Part shown: in pieces, positions 1 through 7,018 of the stretch | Layout: every line of letters begins with the position of its first letter | Position numbering within the stretch: the stretch's first letter is position 1 | Assembly (NCBI RefSeq): GCF_021654035.1 | Contig: NZ_JAJPDW010000007.1 | Location: 1-64,000, forward strand | DNA from: Microbacterium aurantiacum | GTDB taxonomy: Bacteria > Actinomycetota > Actinomycetes > Actinomycetales > Microbacteriaceae | DNA length: 64,000 nucleotides | Direction: 5' to 3' | Notes under the pieces: model-generated | What the model was told of the DNA's origin: nothing | What the model saw: the letters and a program-made list of their open reading frames with translations, nothing else | Database searches by the model: none | Translations under genes and position numbers: made by a program

Positions 1-331
1 ATGTCCGAAGAGCCCCATAACCGGTCACGATGCGCGTGGCGGAAACCTCGAGGTAATAGCCGATTCCGCCGACTGCTCGCGACTCGCTAGTCGCGCCTGT
101 CCAGAGTTTGTACGGAGACTTGTCAGCGGAAAATCGCACGTCGCGGTTCGGCCGGAACATGCGCAACGGTCCGAACTCATTGGAGAGATCGGCAAGCAGT
201 GATCGCATCGGTTTGCGGACGTCATGCTCCCACCTCTTCTTGTTCTCTCGCCAGAAAGACTTCGTGTTCGCAACCTCCAGGTCGGTGAAGAAGTCGAACA
301 GCTCTGGCGGGAACCCATGGAATTCGCTCAT
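1..331 (-). CDS. DUF2461 family protein, C-terminus cut off by window edge
   Basis: The reverse strand reads an uninterrupted 110-residue N-terminus from an ATG at 331 to the window edge. The start is MSEFHGFPPELFDFFTDL, followed by NTKSFWRENKKRWEHDV and later RPNRDVRFSADKSPYK. These are the hallmarks of the DUF2461 (TIGR02453) family, usually about 210-230 residues, so roughly half is outside the window. The family's biochemical function is not established. The ATG overlaps the TGA of the upstream TfoX-like gene by 4 nt (ATGA), so the two are probably translationally coupled and co-transcribed. Base composition is less GC-rich than the core genes further right. Confidence 0.8.
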   Translation of the reverse strand, partial: MSEFHGFPPELFDFFTDLEVANTKSFWRENKKRWEHDVRKPMRSLLADLSNEFGPLRMFRPNRDVRFSADKSPYKLWTGATSESRAVGGIGYYLEVSATRIVTGYGALRT

Positions 332-675
332 GAATGAACGCCCGTGACCTCGCGGTTATACCGCAGCGCGACTCGAACCCAAGCTGAGAGTTGCTCCTCG
401 TTCTCAATCGTTGCGGATGTGACTTCGATCCACCCTGGCCCCATGTCGCGCCCCGGGCCCATCTCGGCCTGTGTCGCTCCTGGCTGCGCGAGGAGCTCGT
501 CGTGTTGAGCGCTGTCTACTCTTACAAGGAGGTTCCCGTCTTTGAGCGCGCTAACGATCATCTTCTCGTTCACCATCACGGATCTTCCGCCGAACATCGA
601 TACCTCGCGCATTACCCGCTCGTCGGCGAGCAATGCGCGGAGCCGCTGGACGAGCGAGTCCTGCTCGGGAGTCAC
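328..675 (-). CDS. TfoX N-terminal domain-like protein
   Basis: 115 residues from a GTG at 675. The motif VMREVSMFGGRSVMVNEKMIVSALKDGNLLVRV fragmentarily matches the TfoX N-terminal domain, in which MFGG is characteristic; I quote it only as MFGGRSVMVNEKM (about residues 28-40). In gamma-proteobacteria TfoX is a competence regulator, but stand-alone N-domain proteins such as this are widespread in actinobacteria and their role is unknown. Its stop overlaps the start of the DUF2461 gene by 4 nt. It lies 14 nt downstream of the SnoaL-like gene on the same strand, so the three may form one small operon. No competence genes are nearby, so a competence role should not be assumed. Confidence 0.75.
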   Translation of the reverse strand: MTPEQDSLVQRLRALLADERVMREVSMFGGRSVMVNEKMIVSALKDGNLLVRVDSAQHDELLAQPGATQAEMGPGRDMGPGWIEVTSATIENEEQLSAWVRVALRYNREVTGVHS

Positions 676-689
676 GATCTTCTCTCGAG

Positions 690-1049
690 TCAGCCCTGCG
701 GGGGCGGTCCGTAGGAGAGCCGATCGAAAATGAGCACGCTCTTGATGATCTTCCCGTCGGCAACGGTGAAGTACTCGGCTGCCGGAGTCGTCGCGGTTGC
801 AGCGGTCTGCGGGTAGTAAAACAGCGCTACCCGGTCTCCATCCACGAACTCGGCGATATCCTCGATCCCGGTGACCATCGGGGCAAAGCCACCGATGAAA
901 TCGCGGTACGCATCTTTGCTATCCAGGTCGACGCCAGGGGCGCGACAAACGATGTCGTCTGAGACGTACCTCATTGCGGTGTCGATATCACCGCTCGTCC
1001 ACGCCCGGTGATACTTCTGAACGGTGTTATATGCGGTGTCCTGAGCCAT
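690..1049 (-). CDS. SnoaL-like / NTF2-fold protein
   Basis: 119 residues. The sequence has the layout of the SnoaL/NTF2-like superfamily: an N-terminal helix with YHRAWTSGDIDTAMRYVSDD, a middle part with DAYRDFIGGFAPM, and a C-terminal strand part with EYFTVADGKIIKSVLIFDR. Members are small cone-shaped barrels that act as ligand-binding proteins, isomerases or hydrolases; the substrate cannot be inferred here. The ATG at 1049 is preceded by GGAG at a usable distance. The gene is followed by the TfoX-like and DUF2461 genes on the same strand. It comes 46 nt after the SRPBCC gene and may belong to the ArsR-controlled transcription unit, although that gap could also hold its own promoter. Confidence 0.75.
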   Translation of the reverse strand: MAQDTAYNTVQKYHRAWTSGDIDTAMRYVSDDIVCRAPGVDLDSKDAYRDFIGGFAPMVTGIEDIAEFVDGDRVALFYYPQTAATATTPAAEYFTVADGKIIKSVLIFDRLSYGPPPQG

Positions 1050-1095
1050 GAGCTACTCCAATTCTCTAATCTTTCGATAGCAACGACACGTTGGT

Positions 1096-1530
1096 TCATT
1101 CCGAAAGCGGTTGCCAGTGATCGGGGCCGACTTCGACACCAGCCCCGACAGCGGCGAGACGGGGAAGGAAGTTTGTCCACCCGTCAGCATGGCCGCGCAC
1201 CTCAGCCTCCGGCAGGTCGGAGTGGCGGAGGTCCACACGTGTGCCGCTCGCAATTCGCGTGAGGCGGAAATCGACCGTAGAGGCTCCTGCAGGGAGATCT
1301 TCACTCCCGGCGAAACCCCACGACACCATGACTCGAGTCGGCCGTTCGACGCGCAGGTACTTCCCTCGGACTGGGTGGCCCGCAATGTTGACGGCGAACT
1401 GCCCGCCAGGAGTTGGATCGAGATCGGCGTACTGTCCCATCCAGGCCGTCATGCCCTCATTGGTGACCAGATACTCGAAGACCGCTTCCGGTGCAGCGGC
1501 GATCTCGATAGAGTCGCCAAACTCAGCCAC
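1096..1530 (-). CDS. SRPBCC / AHSA1 domain protein
   Basis: 144 residues from the GTG at 1530, chosen because AAGGAA lies 10 nt upstream. A TTG at 1539 would add three residues but sits only 1 nt from that site. The fold signature is FGDSIEIAAAPEAVFEYLV near the N-terminus, GQFAVNIAGHPVRGKYLRVE in the middle and GWTNFLPRLAAVGAG at the C-terminus, typical of the AHSA1 branch of the START/Bet v1 superfamily, which binds hydrophobic ligands. Its start overlaps the end of the upstream arsR-type gene by a few bases. ArsR-AHSA1 pairs are common in actinobacteria and the regulator normally controls the pair; the ligand is unknown. Confidence 0.85.
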   Translation of the reverse strand: MAEFGDSIEIAAAPEAVFEYLVTNEGMTAWMGQYADLDPTPGGQFAVNIAGHPVRGKYLRVERPTRVMVSWGFAGSEDLPAGASTVDFRLTRIASGTRVDLRHSDLPEAEVRGHADGWTNFLPRLAAVGAGVEVGPDHWQPLSE

Positions 1531-1858
1531 GCTGGTCAACTTCCTTAGATTCGATCACGGCCTTCAGCGCGGCGAGTTTCCCCGGCCAGAACTCATCCAG
1601 ATATGAGCGCACTGCCGTCAACCCATCCGTGTCGATCGCGAACAGATGCCGCGCCCCATCCCGCGTGCCGACCGCAAGTCGGGCATTGCGAAGCACACCG
1701 AGATGGTGCGATGCCGTCTGCTGCGAAAGGCCGAGTTCCTCCGCAATCACGCCAACCGGCTGCGGATCAGACCGAATCACGCGCAGAATCGCTCGCCGGT
1801 TGCCATCAGCCAGTGCACGCAAAGCCATGTCAAGATCTGCCGCTAGTTCTGCACTCAT
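1523..1858 (-). CDS. ArsR-family winged-helix transcriptional regulator
   Basis: 111 residues. A single winged helix-turn-helix covers residues 10-75: LRALADGNRRAILRVI, then recognition region GVIAEELGLSQQTASHHL and wing GTRDGARHLFAID. No cysteine pair of the arsenic/metal type is present, so it belongs to the non-metal ArsR branch usually paired with SRPBCC proteins. The ATG at 1858 has an excellent ribosome binding site, AGGAGGT, 5 nt upstream. A perfect 7-bp inverted repeat lies 35 nt upstream of the start (1893-1908) and is the probable operator for autoregulation. Upstream is a 455-nt gap, so transcription of this operon most likely starts there. Confidence 0.88.
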   Translation of the reverse strand: MSAELAADLDMALRALADGNRRAILRVIRSDPQPVGVIAEELGLSQQTASHHLGVLRNARLAVGTRDGARHLFAIDTDGLTAVRSYLDEFWPGKLAALKAVIESKEVDQRG

Positions 1859-1892
1859 CGAGAACCTCCTTGCATGGTGAGTTCAACCTACC

Positions 1893-1908
1893 ACAAGTGG
1901 TCACTTGT
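1893..1908. promoter_or_regulatory. Palindromic operator upstream of arsR-type gene
   Basis: The 16 bp ACAAGTGGTCACTTGT is a perfect inverted repeat (7-bp arms ACAAGTG / CACTTGT around GT). It is 35 nt upstream of the ArsR-family start codon and its length and symmetry fit an ArsR dimer. A second, imperfect palindrome (GTACATATGTGCAT, 1907-1920) abuts it and could be an additional half-site or part of the promoter. Binding by this regulator is inferred from position only. Confidence 0.6.
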
Positions 1909-1920
1909 ACATATGTGCAT

Positions 1921-2301
1921 CGAAGTTACGTGCTGTCTCGGGCCGAGCCCGCTCTGGGCTAAGGCGCCGCTTGACTGGCGACCTGATAGGTGACGGGGCG
2001 GAGCGAGGTGCGTTCGCAGCAAGGGACGATCATCGTCGGATGCTTGAAAATACGCCGGTGTAGATTACGCCGGGTCAGCAGTAGAGGACGACGTATTTGC
2101 AAGCTTCGCAATTACGTCGGAAACGGGTAACACCTTTCTTCGCGGGGTGAGCTACCGTCAGCTTGGTCGATCGGTGGGCCGAGCGATCCTTGCCCGCGCC
2201 GGGGTGCTCGAGCGCGCCTGTGTCCGTCGCGCTGAACGATCCGCTTGCGAAGCAGGCCATGGCGATAGCCGGCACCTGGCAGCCCGTTCATTTCGGCTCA
2301 G
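1921..2301. other. Gene-poor intergenic stretch
   Basis: Between the arsR-type promoter region and the orphan GyrA-like gene there is no reading frame that I can support. Short open frames exist on both strands (for example 2147-2338 on + and 2075-2275 on -), but none has a convincing start, a ribosome binding site or a recognisable family. Composition is less GC-rich than the core genome. It probably contains the start of the leftward arsR transcription unit and possibly decayed coding DNA. Confidence 0.5.
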
Positions 2302-2307
2302 TACGGT
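2302..2307 (+). promoter_or_regulatory. -10 box for leaderless orphan GyrA-like gene
   Basis: TACGGT fits the actinobacterial TANNNT -10 consensus. It is followed by exactly 6 nt (GGCCTC) and then the ATG at 2314, the spacing expected for transcription starting on the start codon. No Shine-Dalgarno sequence is present. Confidence 0.5.
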
Positions 2308-2313
2308 GGCCTC

Positions 2314-2595
2314 ATGGACGAAGATCGTCGTAACCTGATGGCGCGCATCGAGATCATCAGCGCTTACATGAAAGCCCTCGAAGACCCCGAAAGGCTCATG
2401 CAGGTGTGCGCCGACATAGCGGGCGATGACGCCGACGCCAGGTCAGCCGTCGCCGCAGCATTCGAGGTCAGTGACTTCGCGGCCGATGCGATCCTGACCT
2501 TGCAAGTCAAGCGTTTCACGCCGAGGTCAATCGAGCAGATGCGGCGTGAGCTGGCCGACGCCAACCGTATTCTCCTCGACCTCGATGGGCCGTAG
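2314..2595 (+). CDS. Orphan GyrA-like exit-gate (C-gate) domain protein
   Basis: 93 residues. Residues 9-90 resemble the coiled-coil/exit-gate segment of DNA gyrase subunit A and ParC. RIEIISAYMKALEDPERLM corresponds to the HILEGLLIALDNIDEVI-type helix. The 'sensor' helix FEVSDFAADAILTLQVKRFT corresponds to FGLSEIQAQAILDMxLxRLT, and EQMRRELADANRILLDL to the returning helix. All catalytic parts of GyrA (winged helix with tyrosine, tower, beta-pinwheel) are absent, and the frame starts and stops cleanly with no GyrA remnant around it. The gene appears to have a leaderless promoter of its own. It may bind gyrase or topoisomerase IV through the dimer exit gate, but this is inference. It stands alone between gene-poor gaps. 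Confidence 0.75.
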   Translation: MDEDRRNLMARIEIISAYMKALEDPERLMQVCADIAGDDADARSAVAAAFEVSDFAADAILTLQVKRFTPRSIEQMRRELADANRILLDLDGP

Positions 2596-3163
2596 GTGGA
2601 TCCCTGAACGGCGCACGGCCAAGCAAGTCGCTCGCACAGTGTCCTCGACGGGATGAACTCTCGATGAACACCGCTTTGCTCGTGCAGCCGGAGATCTACC
2701 ATGTGGTCATGGCGGAACTCGTTGGAATCATCCTGATTGCCGTGTTCTTCCTGGCGGCCATCGGATGGCGGCTCCGCGAAGGCCTTCGCTGTCGTCATGC
2801 AGTTCGCGACGACACCCGTCGCGCGGGCGAGGCGATCGTGCCCTCGTCAAGCGCTGCAGCGCGACACGCGGAAGGCACCACGGCTTGGACTCGCATCTCG
2901 GGACCGTAGCCCGGACTTTCCAGCTCGCTTGAAACGCCGTGCCATTCGCGCAACAGCTCGTTGCGCGATCACCATTCTGAAGCCCCACTCCCTCCGGGTC
3001 TGCGAGGCGTATGCGGATCCGCTACCGCTTCTCTACGGACGACTCCTGAGCTGGCTGCCAACCAGACCACCCGGCAGACTTTGCTGGGGTCAATCGGCGA
3101 CGCAACGCGAACGGTTCGGGATCTCAACGCGCGGAGAGGTTGGATGGCTACTGGAGGTAGTCC
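2596..3163. other. Gene-poor stretch with no confident gene except a possible small ORF
   Basis: 568 nt between the GyrA-like gene and the kinase gene. Apart from the doubtful membrane ORF described separately (2664-2909), I see no frame with family resemblance. The last 20 nt contain the strong ribosome binding site of the downstream kinase. Composition is mixed, with a lower GC content than the core genes. Confidence 0.5.
2664..2909 (+). CDS. Doubtful small membrane protein or gene remnant
   Basis: 81 codons from the ATG at 2664, with an alternative ATG at 2709 that would give 66. The only protein-like feature is one strongly hydrophobic segment, ELVGIILIAVFFLAAIGWRL (about residues 18-37), which could be a transmembrane helix. 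The rest is arginine/alanine-rich and looks like random translation of GC-rich DNA. No Shine-Dalgarno or -10 box at the right distance was found. It might be the 5' remnant of a longer membrane-protein gene that lost its frame. I do not recognise a family. Confidence 0.2.
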   Translation: MNTALLVQPEIYHVVMAELVGIILIAVFFLAAIGWRLREGLRCRHAVRDDTRRAGEAIVPSSSAAARHAEGTTAWTRISGP

Positions 3164-3694
3164 ATGTCATCGATTTTCGTGTTGGTCGGCGGCTGGCCGG
3201 CTTCCGGCAAGTCGACCTTGAGCGTGGCGCTTTCGAAGGAACTGGAAGTGCCGTACCTGAGCAAGGATGAGGTCAAGGAATCGCTCATGGACGTCTTGGG
3301 CCCCCCGCGAACGGTCGAGGAATCTCGGCAACTGGGTGTCGCGGCTGTACATGCCGTATTGCGGATGGCTCGGAACTGTCCAGGCGCCGTCATTGACAGC
3401 ACATGGTTCGAATACACGCGACCACTCGTCGATCGACTTCCAGGTCTGCGCGTGGAGATTCGTTGCGTTACGGACCGAGACACCGTCCGAGCACGGTACG
3501 CCGCTCGGATCCGCGATGCCCGGCACCTGGACAGCCTCCGTGAGGAGAGCGAGCTGTGGGGTCAGCGAGTTACTCCACTGCGGGTCGGGCCGCTCATCGA
3601 GGTCGATACAACGCATCCAGCTGACCCCGCCGCGCTTGCGAAACAGATCAGGTCGATGACGACCACAGATTTGCACGAAGAGAGACTCGAGTGA
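3164..3694 (+). CDS. AAA_33-type P-loop kinase (zeta-toxin/CPT-like)
   Basis: 176 residues. The N-terminus has a strand and a Walker A motif, FVLVGGWPASGKSTLSVAL (GWPASGKST about residues 9-17), followed by a lid-type region. DSTWFEYTRP about residue 85 fits the substrate side, and ARYAARIRDARH may form the arginine lid. The length and layout fit the AAA_33 group, which phosphorylates small molecules such as nucleosides, antibiotics or UDP-sugars; the substrate is not predictable. GGAGGT lies 7 nt before the ATG, so translation start is secure. It converges with the ATPase gene at 3735-4499. No antitoxin-like partner is adjacent, so a toxin role is not supported. Confidence 0.8.
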   Translation: MSSIFVLVGGWPASGKSTLSVALSKELEVPYLSKDEVKESLMDVLGPPRTVEESRQLGVAAVHAVLRMARNCPGAVIDSTWFEYTRPLVDRLPGLRVEIRCVTDRDTVRARYAARIRDARHLDSLREESELWGQRVTPLRVGPLIEVDTTHPADPAALAKQIRSMTTTDLHEERLE

Positions 3695-3734
3695 TTGCAC
3701 AGAGCGATCCCTTGACGGGGCGTCCCGGCCGTGC

Positions 3735-4499
3735 TCAGTCGAGCAGGTGCCGGAGGTATCGCTCCGGCGCCGCGAGGTACGACCTCCATTGGGCGACCAG
3801 TTCCAGGTCCTCCCAGCGCGACGGCCGCATGCCCCACTCGCCGACTTCGATGATCTTCGCACCGGGAAGGGACGCGAGGATCGGCGAGTGTGTGGCACAC
3901 AGCACTTGGCCGCCGTCGGACGCGATGCGGTGCAGCGTAGCGATGAGGGTGAGCGTCGACCCGAACGACAGGGCCGCTTCGGGCTCGTCCAGGCAGTAGA
4001 AGCCGGGAGAGTCGAATCGCGTGTCGAGGATGGCGAGGAAGGACTCGCCGTGGCTCATCTCATGGAATATCGGCTCGGGACGGTCCGAGGGGTTCTCCTC
4101 GAGGTACGTGTAGAACGAGTGCATCGTCTCGGCCCGCAGGAAGTAGCCCCATTTGGGGCCGCCGACGCCGCGCTGCAGGCGCAGCCGCTCCGACAGGTCA
4201 GACTCGCTGGGTCGGGTGCTGTGGCGAGCGGAAGCCGAGCCACCCTCCGCCGAGAACCCGTAGGCCATCGCTACCGCCTCGACGATGGTGGACTTGCCCG
4301 AGCCGTTCTCGCCCACGAGGAACGTGACGCCAGGGTCCAGGGCGAGCCCTTCCTCGAGCAGCTGCGCGACCGCAGGAATCGTGTCAGGCCAGCGGCTGCG
4401 GTCGGCGGCGACTTCGTCGTCGCGCGGGCTCAGTGCAACGACCGGAGGTTGGCGAAAGTCGTCCCGACGCACCCTGGCAGTGTCGCACGGCGCACGCAT
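3735..4499 (-). CDS. ABC-type predicted ATPase (COG3910-like)
   Basis: 254 residues. Walker A is FLVGENGSGKSTIVEAVA (GENGSGKST about residues 64-72). A signature-like SHGESFLAIL lies about residue 148, Walker B is FYCLDEPEAALS about residue 167, and a switch histidine is in VLCATHSPILAS. The insert AMAYGFSAEGGSASAR and this motif order match the short cytosolic COG3910 ATPases of the SMC/ABC superfamily, which lack a membrane subunit. Their function is unknown; some relatives sit in defence or repair loci, but there is no partner nuclease here. The gene converges with the kinase gene and is preceded by a 600-nt gap. The start is uncertain because the first 20 residues are weakly conserved. 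Confidence 0.85.
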   Translation of the reverse strand: MRAPCDTARVRRDDFRQPPVVALSPRDDEVAADRSRWPDTIPAVAQLLEEGLALDPGVTFLVGENGSGKSTIVEAVAMAYGFSAEGGSASARHSTRPSESDLSERLRLQRGVGGPKWGYFLRAETMHSFYTYLEENPSDRPEPIFHEMSHGESFLAILDTRFDSPGFYCLDEPEAALSFGSTLTLIATLHRIASDGGQVLCATHSPILASLPGAKIIEVGEWGMRPSRWEDLELVAQWRSYLAAPERYLRHLLD

Positions 4500-5108
4500 G
4501 AACTACCGCGGCGAGCCGATCCACCGAACCCCACCTGTGCACGAGACGGCGTGATCAGGTCGGTGTAGACGCCCACACTGACAGCTTGAGTCGCGCAAGC
4601 CGATGGTGTCAGCGTCGTCCATCGCCTGATACCAACTCTTCTGCCGGCAGGACGTGCGCGGCGGCGGCGTGTAAGCGCCCACCTGGCCTGACATGACTCT
4701 CTCCGCCTGAAGACGCGCGCGCTTCTCCTCACGTCGCGGCTGCTGATCCCGGCGGGTCATGGGACCGAGCATATGACTAGGCGCGGATAGGCCCGTTTGA
4801 TTAGCTACGCGAACCAGAAAAGACTGCGCCCGCATACCGGTCCTCCACTGCAACCCGCCCTGATGATCAAACACGCGACAGCGTGGGTGGGCTTGCGCCG
4901 ATCCCAATTCTCGTAAGACCGGCCCGTTGAGGATTCGCGCAGAGGGGCGTCTTGTGGGCCACCGAAGTCTTTGGACAATCCTCGCGTCGGGTAGGCCACC
5001 CCTCCCCCGTCGTTAATGAGGAAACAGGTAACGCGGTTCCCCAGCAGTGTGCGACAGGCGGTCGCACACCACGCCCCCACCCACCGCCCTACCCGAAAGG
5101 TGCGTGTG
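4500..5108. other. Gene-poor gap marking the composition change
   Basis: About 600 nt with no gene that I can support. A leftward frame at about 4503-4760 (MTRRDQQPRREEKRARLQ...) is highly charged and then cysteine-containing, but it has no ribosome binding site or family match. Base composition changes here, from the less GC-rich accessory block on the left to the GC-rich core on the right. A hairpin-forming repeat lies at 5047-5069. Confidence 0.45.
5047..5069. repeat. Perfect 9-bp inverted repeat
   Basis: GTGTGCGAC and GTCGCACAC are perfect complements separated by AGGCG. This could be an operator or a hairpin. It lies just downstream of the broken membrane-protein gene on the other strand, so it may be that gene's transcription terminator, but there is no T-tract. 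Confidence 0.4.
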
Positions 5109-5679
5109 TCACGGGAGCGCTTTCGCCTGAGACCGAGCAGGGCCCTCTCCACTGCCTCGATCGTCGACGGGACGGCGCAGATGAGTCTTCGTGGTCATGA
5201 TGTAGCCGACGGCCGCGATCGCGTAGAACACGAGATCGGCGGCGACCTTACCCACCAGCAGCGCCCAGAGCGGCTCCGGCACGAGCCACAGCGCGACAGC
5301 GATCGCTCCGGGCCGCACGAGCAGACTGTCCAGCAGCTCGGCGGCGCCGAACTCCGCGGCGAGCAGCACGACGATGGCGGCGATCGCGCGCGCTCCCTTT
5401 CGGCCGCGCCGACGCTGCTCGACGAGGACCACCACCGCCAGGACTCCGTAGAAGCCGAGGTTCTCACCGACCGCGGCCACCGCCGGACCACGACGGGGTG
5501 CGCGCTGGTCTCCGTGACGGTGAGACCGGCCAGGACCAAGGCGGCGGTTCCCGCGATCTCCGCGGGAAGATATCGGCGAAGCCAGAACCGGATGCCGATG
5601 CGACGAGACCCGGATCGGCACGCGGCTTCTCCGGCACCGCCGGGACGACTGCTGCGGCGATGCTCTGCAGGATCGGCAT
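5109..5679 (-). pseudogene. Frameshifted polytopic membrane protein
   Basis: Read leftward from the ATG at 5679, which has GAGGAGGAA just upstream, the coding signal changes frame at least once and probably twice. Frame 1 gives MPILQSIAAAVVPAVPEKPR. A second frame (about 5490-5600) continues FWLRRYLPAEIAGTAALVLA, and a third (from about 5480 to the stop at 5109) gives GENLGFYGVLAVVVLVEQ, IAAIVVLLAAEFGAAELLD and VADLVFYAIAAVGYIMTTKT. Together they make a coherent protein of about 185-190 residues with four hydrophobic segments. I recognise it as a small actinobacterial membrane-protein type of unknown function. The disruptions are near 5600-5640 and 5470-5490. They could be mutations or base-calling errors. 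Confidence 0.65.
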
Positions 5680-5807
5680 CCGTTCCTCCTCGCCTCACAG
5701 GAGTCGCCGAACGCGCGAGGGGATACGTCGCTGGGGACCACTCCCCCGATGGGCGCGTATCGTGTGGACAGCGAGCACGACGCTCGCGGAAGGACGTTCA
5801 CCGCCCC

Positions 5808-6965
5808 ATGTCAGCCGACCCCTCCCGGCAGAAGCGCGAGATCGACCAGCGCCCGTTCCTCGAAGCGACCTCGGAGGCGAAGTCCCGCTACGGGCGATTC
5901 AACCTCGCGGTCATCGGCGGCACGGGCGTCGGCAAGTCCTCCCTGGTGAACGCGGTCTTCCAACGCGATTGGGCTGCGGTCGGGAAAGGCCTTCCCGTGA
6001 CGAAGGGCGTCCGCTACTACCACGACGACTCGCTCGGCATCTGGGACATCGAGGGTTTCGAGATCGGGTCGGCCGTGCCGCCGCGAGAGCAGCTCCGCGA
6101 CCATCTGAAGACCATCGAGCAGCACCCGCGCAACGAGCAGATCGCCGTGGTCTGGTACTGCGTGAAGGCGAACGACGATCGCCTCACGCGCGCCGACATC
6201 GAGATGATCCAGGAGCTCGACGCGCGCGGACTTCCCGTCATCCTTGTGCTGACCAAAGTCGACTGGGAGCGGAACGCCCTCACGGGAAGCCGACGCCCCA
6301 CGAAGGGAACACGGGAGTTCATCTCCTGGCTCGAGGAGCCCGTCGACGAGAACGGCCAGCCGATCACCATCCCGTTCGCCGGGGTCATGCCCACCTCCAC
6401 GCGCGAGAGAGATGGAAAGGGCACGGGCCACGGGCTCGGTGATCTCGTCGCGGAGACCCTCGCGCTGTCGCCCGCTGACGTTCAGGACGCGTTTCGCATC
6501 GCGCAGCGACTCAACCTCCCCTGGAAGCGCGAGATGGCGCGCCCGATCATCAACGGCGCCGCAGGACTCGCCGCCGGAGTCGCGGCGACGCCGATTCCCG
6601 TCGGCGATGCGCTGGCCCTGGCGCCGATCCAACTCGGGATGATGGGGCGCATCGCAGCGATCTACGACCTCGAGCTGAAGACGATGATGTCCGCGGGCGC
6701 GCTCGCTCAACTGGGAGTCCAGATCACCGGCCAGGCTCTCGCGCGGAGCGTCCTGAAGCTGATCCCCGGCGCGGGGAACGCGGTGAACGCCAGTGTCGCC
6801 GCGGCGTTGACGGTGGCGATGGGCGAGGGATGGATGCGCCTGTGCGAGCAGGTGCACACCGGCAAGCTCGATCTGGCGAAGGTCGGCGACGCGTGGGGCG
6901 ATTTCGTTCCGGGCGCGCTCGATGTCGTCCGGAAGATGGCCCAGCAGCGGGTCGGCAAGAAGTAA
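5808..6965 (+). CDS. DUF697-type membrane-associated GTPase
   Basis: 385 residues from the ATG at 5808. The G domain has the P-loop VIGGTGVGKSSLVNAVF (about residues 35-50), a DIEGFE switch-II-like motif about residue 82, and the G4 motif LVLTKVDWE about residue 146. Residues 240-370 are a hydrophobic, glycine/alanine-rich DUF697 (YcjF-like) region, with AGLAAGVAATPIPVGDALAL and LKLIPGAGNAVNASVAAAL, likely to insert into or bind the membrane. Such GTPases are linked to envelope stress or membrane processes, but the substrate is unknown. GGAAGGA lies 12 nt before the ATG. It diverges from the broken membrane-protein gene. Confidence 0.85.
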   Translation: MSADPSRQKREIDQRPFLEATSEAKSRYGRFNLAVIGGTGVGKSSLVNAVFQRDWAAVGKGLPVTKGVRYYHDDSLGIWDIEGFEIGSAVPPREQLRDHLKTIEQHPRNEQIAVVWYCVKANDDRLTRADIEMIQELDARGLPVILVLTKVDWERNALTGSRRPTKGTREFISWLEEPVDENGQPITIPFAGVMPTSTRERDGKGTGHGLGDLVAETLALSPADVQDAFRIAQRLNLPWKREMARPIINGAAGLAAGVAATPIPVGDALALAPIQLGMMGRIAAIYDLELKTMMSAGALAQLGVQITGQALARSVLKLIPGAGNAVNASVAAALTVAMGEGWMRLCEQVHTGKLDLAKVGDAWGDFVPGALDVVRKMAQQRVGKK

Positions 6966-7006
6966 GCCGCCGATCCCATCCCGCGGCGGACGCACGGCAT
7001 CCGCTC

Positions 7007-7012
7007 TAGGGT
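7007..7012 (+). promoter_or_regulatory. -10 box for leaderless membrane-protein gene
   Basis: TAGGGT, then 6 nt (GAAGGC), then the ATG at 7019. The same box-to-start distance recurs at many genes in the window. Confidence 0.5.
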
Positions 7013-7018
7013 GAAGGC

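Noticed and set aside
2147..2338. Rightward frame overlapping the orphan GyrA-like gene
   Set aside because: Arginine/alanine-rich translation without a start signal; it conflicts with the well-supported frame from 2314.
3164..3694. Zeta-type toxin of a toxin-antitoxin pair
   Set aside because: The P-loop kinase fold would fit, but no small epsilon-like antitoxin gene is adjacent, and AAA_33 kinases are more often enzymes of small-molecule metabolism.
3735..4499. ATPase of an anti-phage system with the adjacent kinase
   Set aside because: Genes converge, so they are not an operon, and no nuclease, reverse transcriptase or effector lies nearby.
4503..4907. Leftward frame of 134 codons with two cysteines near the end
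   Set aside because: Mostly charged residues, no ribosome binding site, no family match, and it overlaps the start region of the ATPase gene.
5016..5807. Extension of the GTPase frame to 264 codons upstream of its ATG
   Set aside because: It reads through the opposite-strand membrane gene, is arginine-rich and has no similarity to the GTPase family N-terminus.
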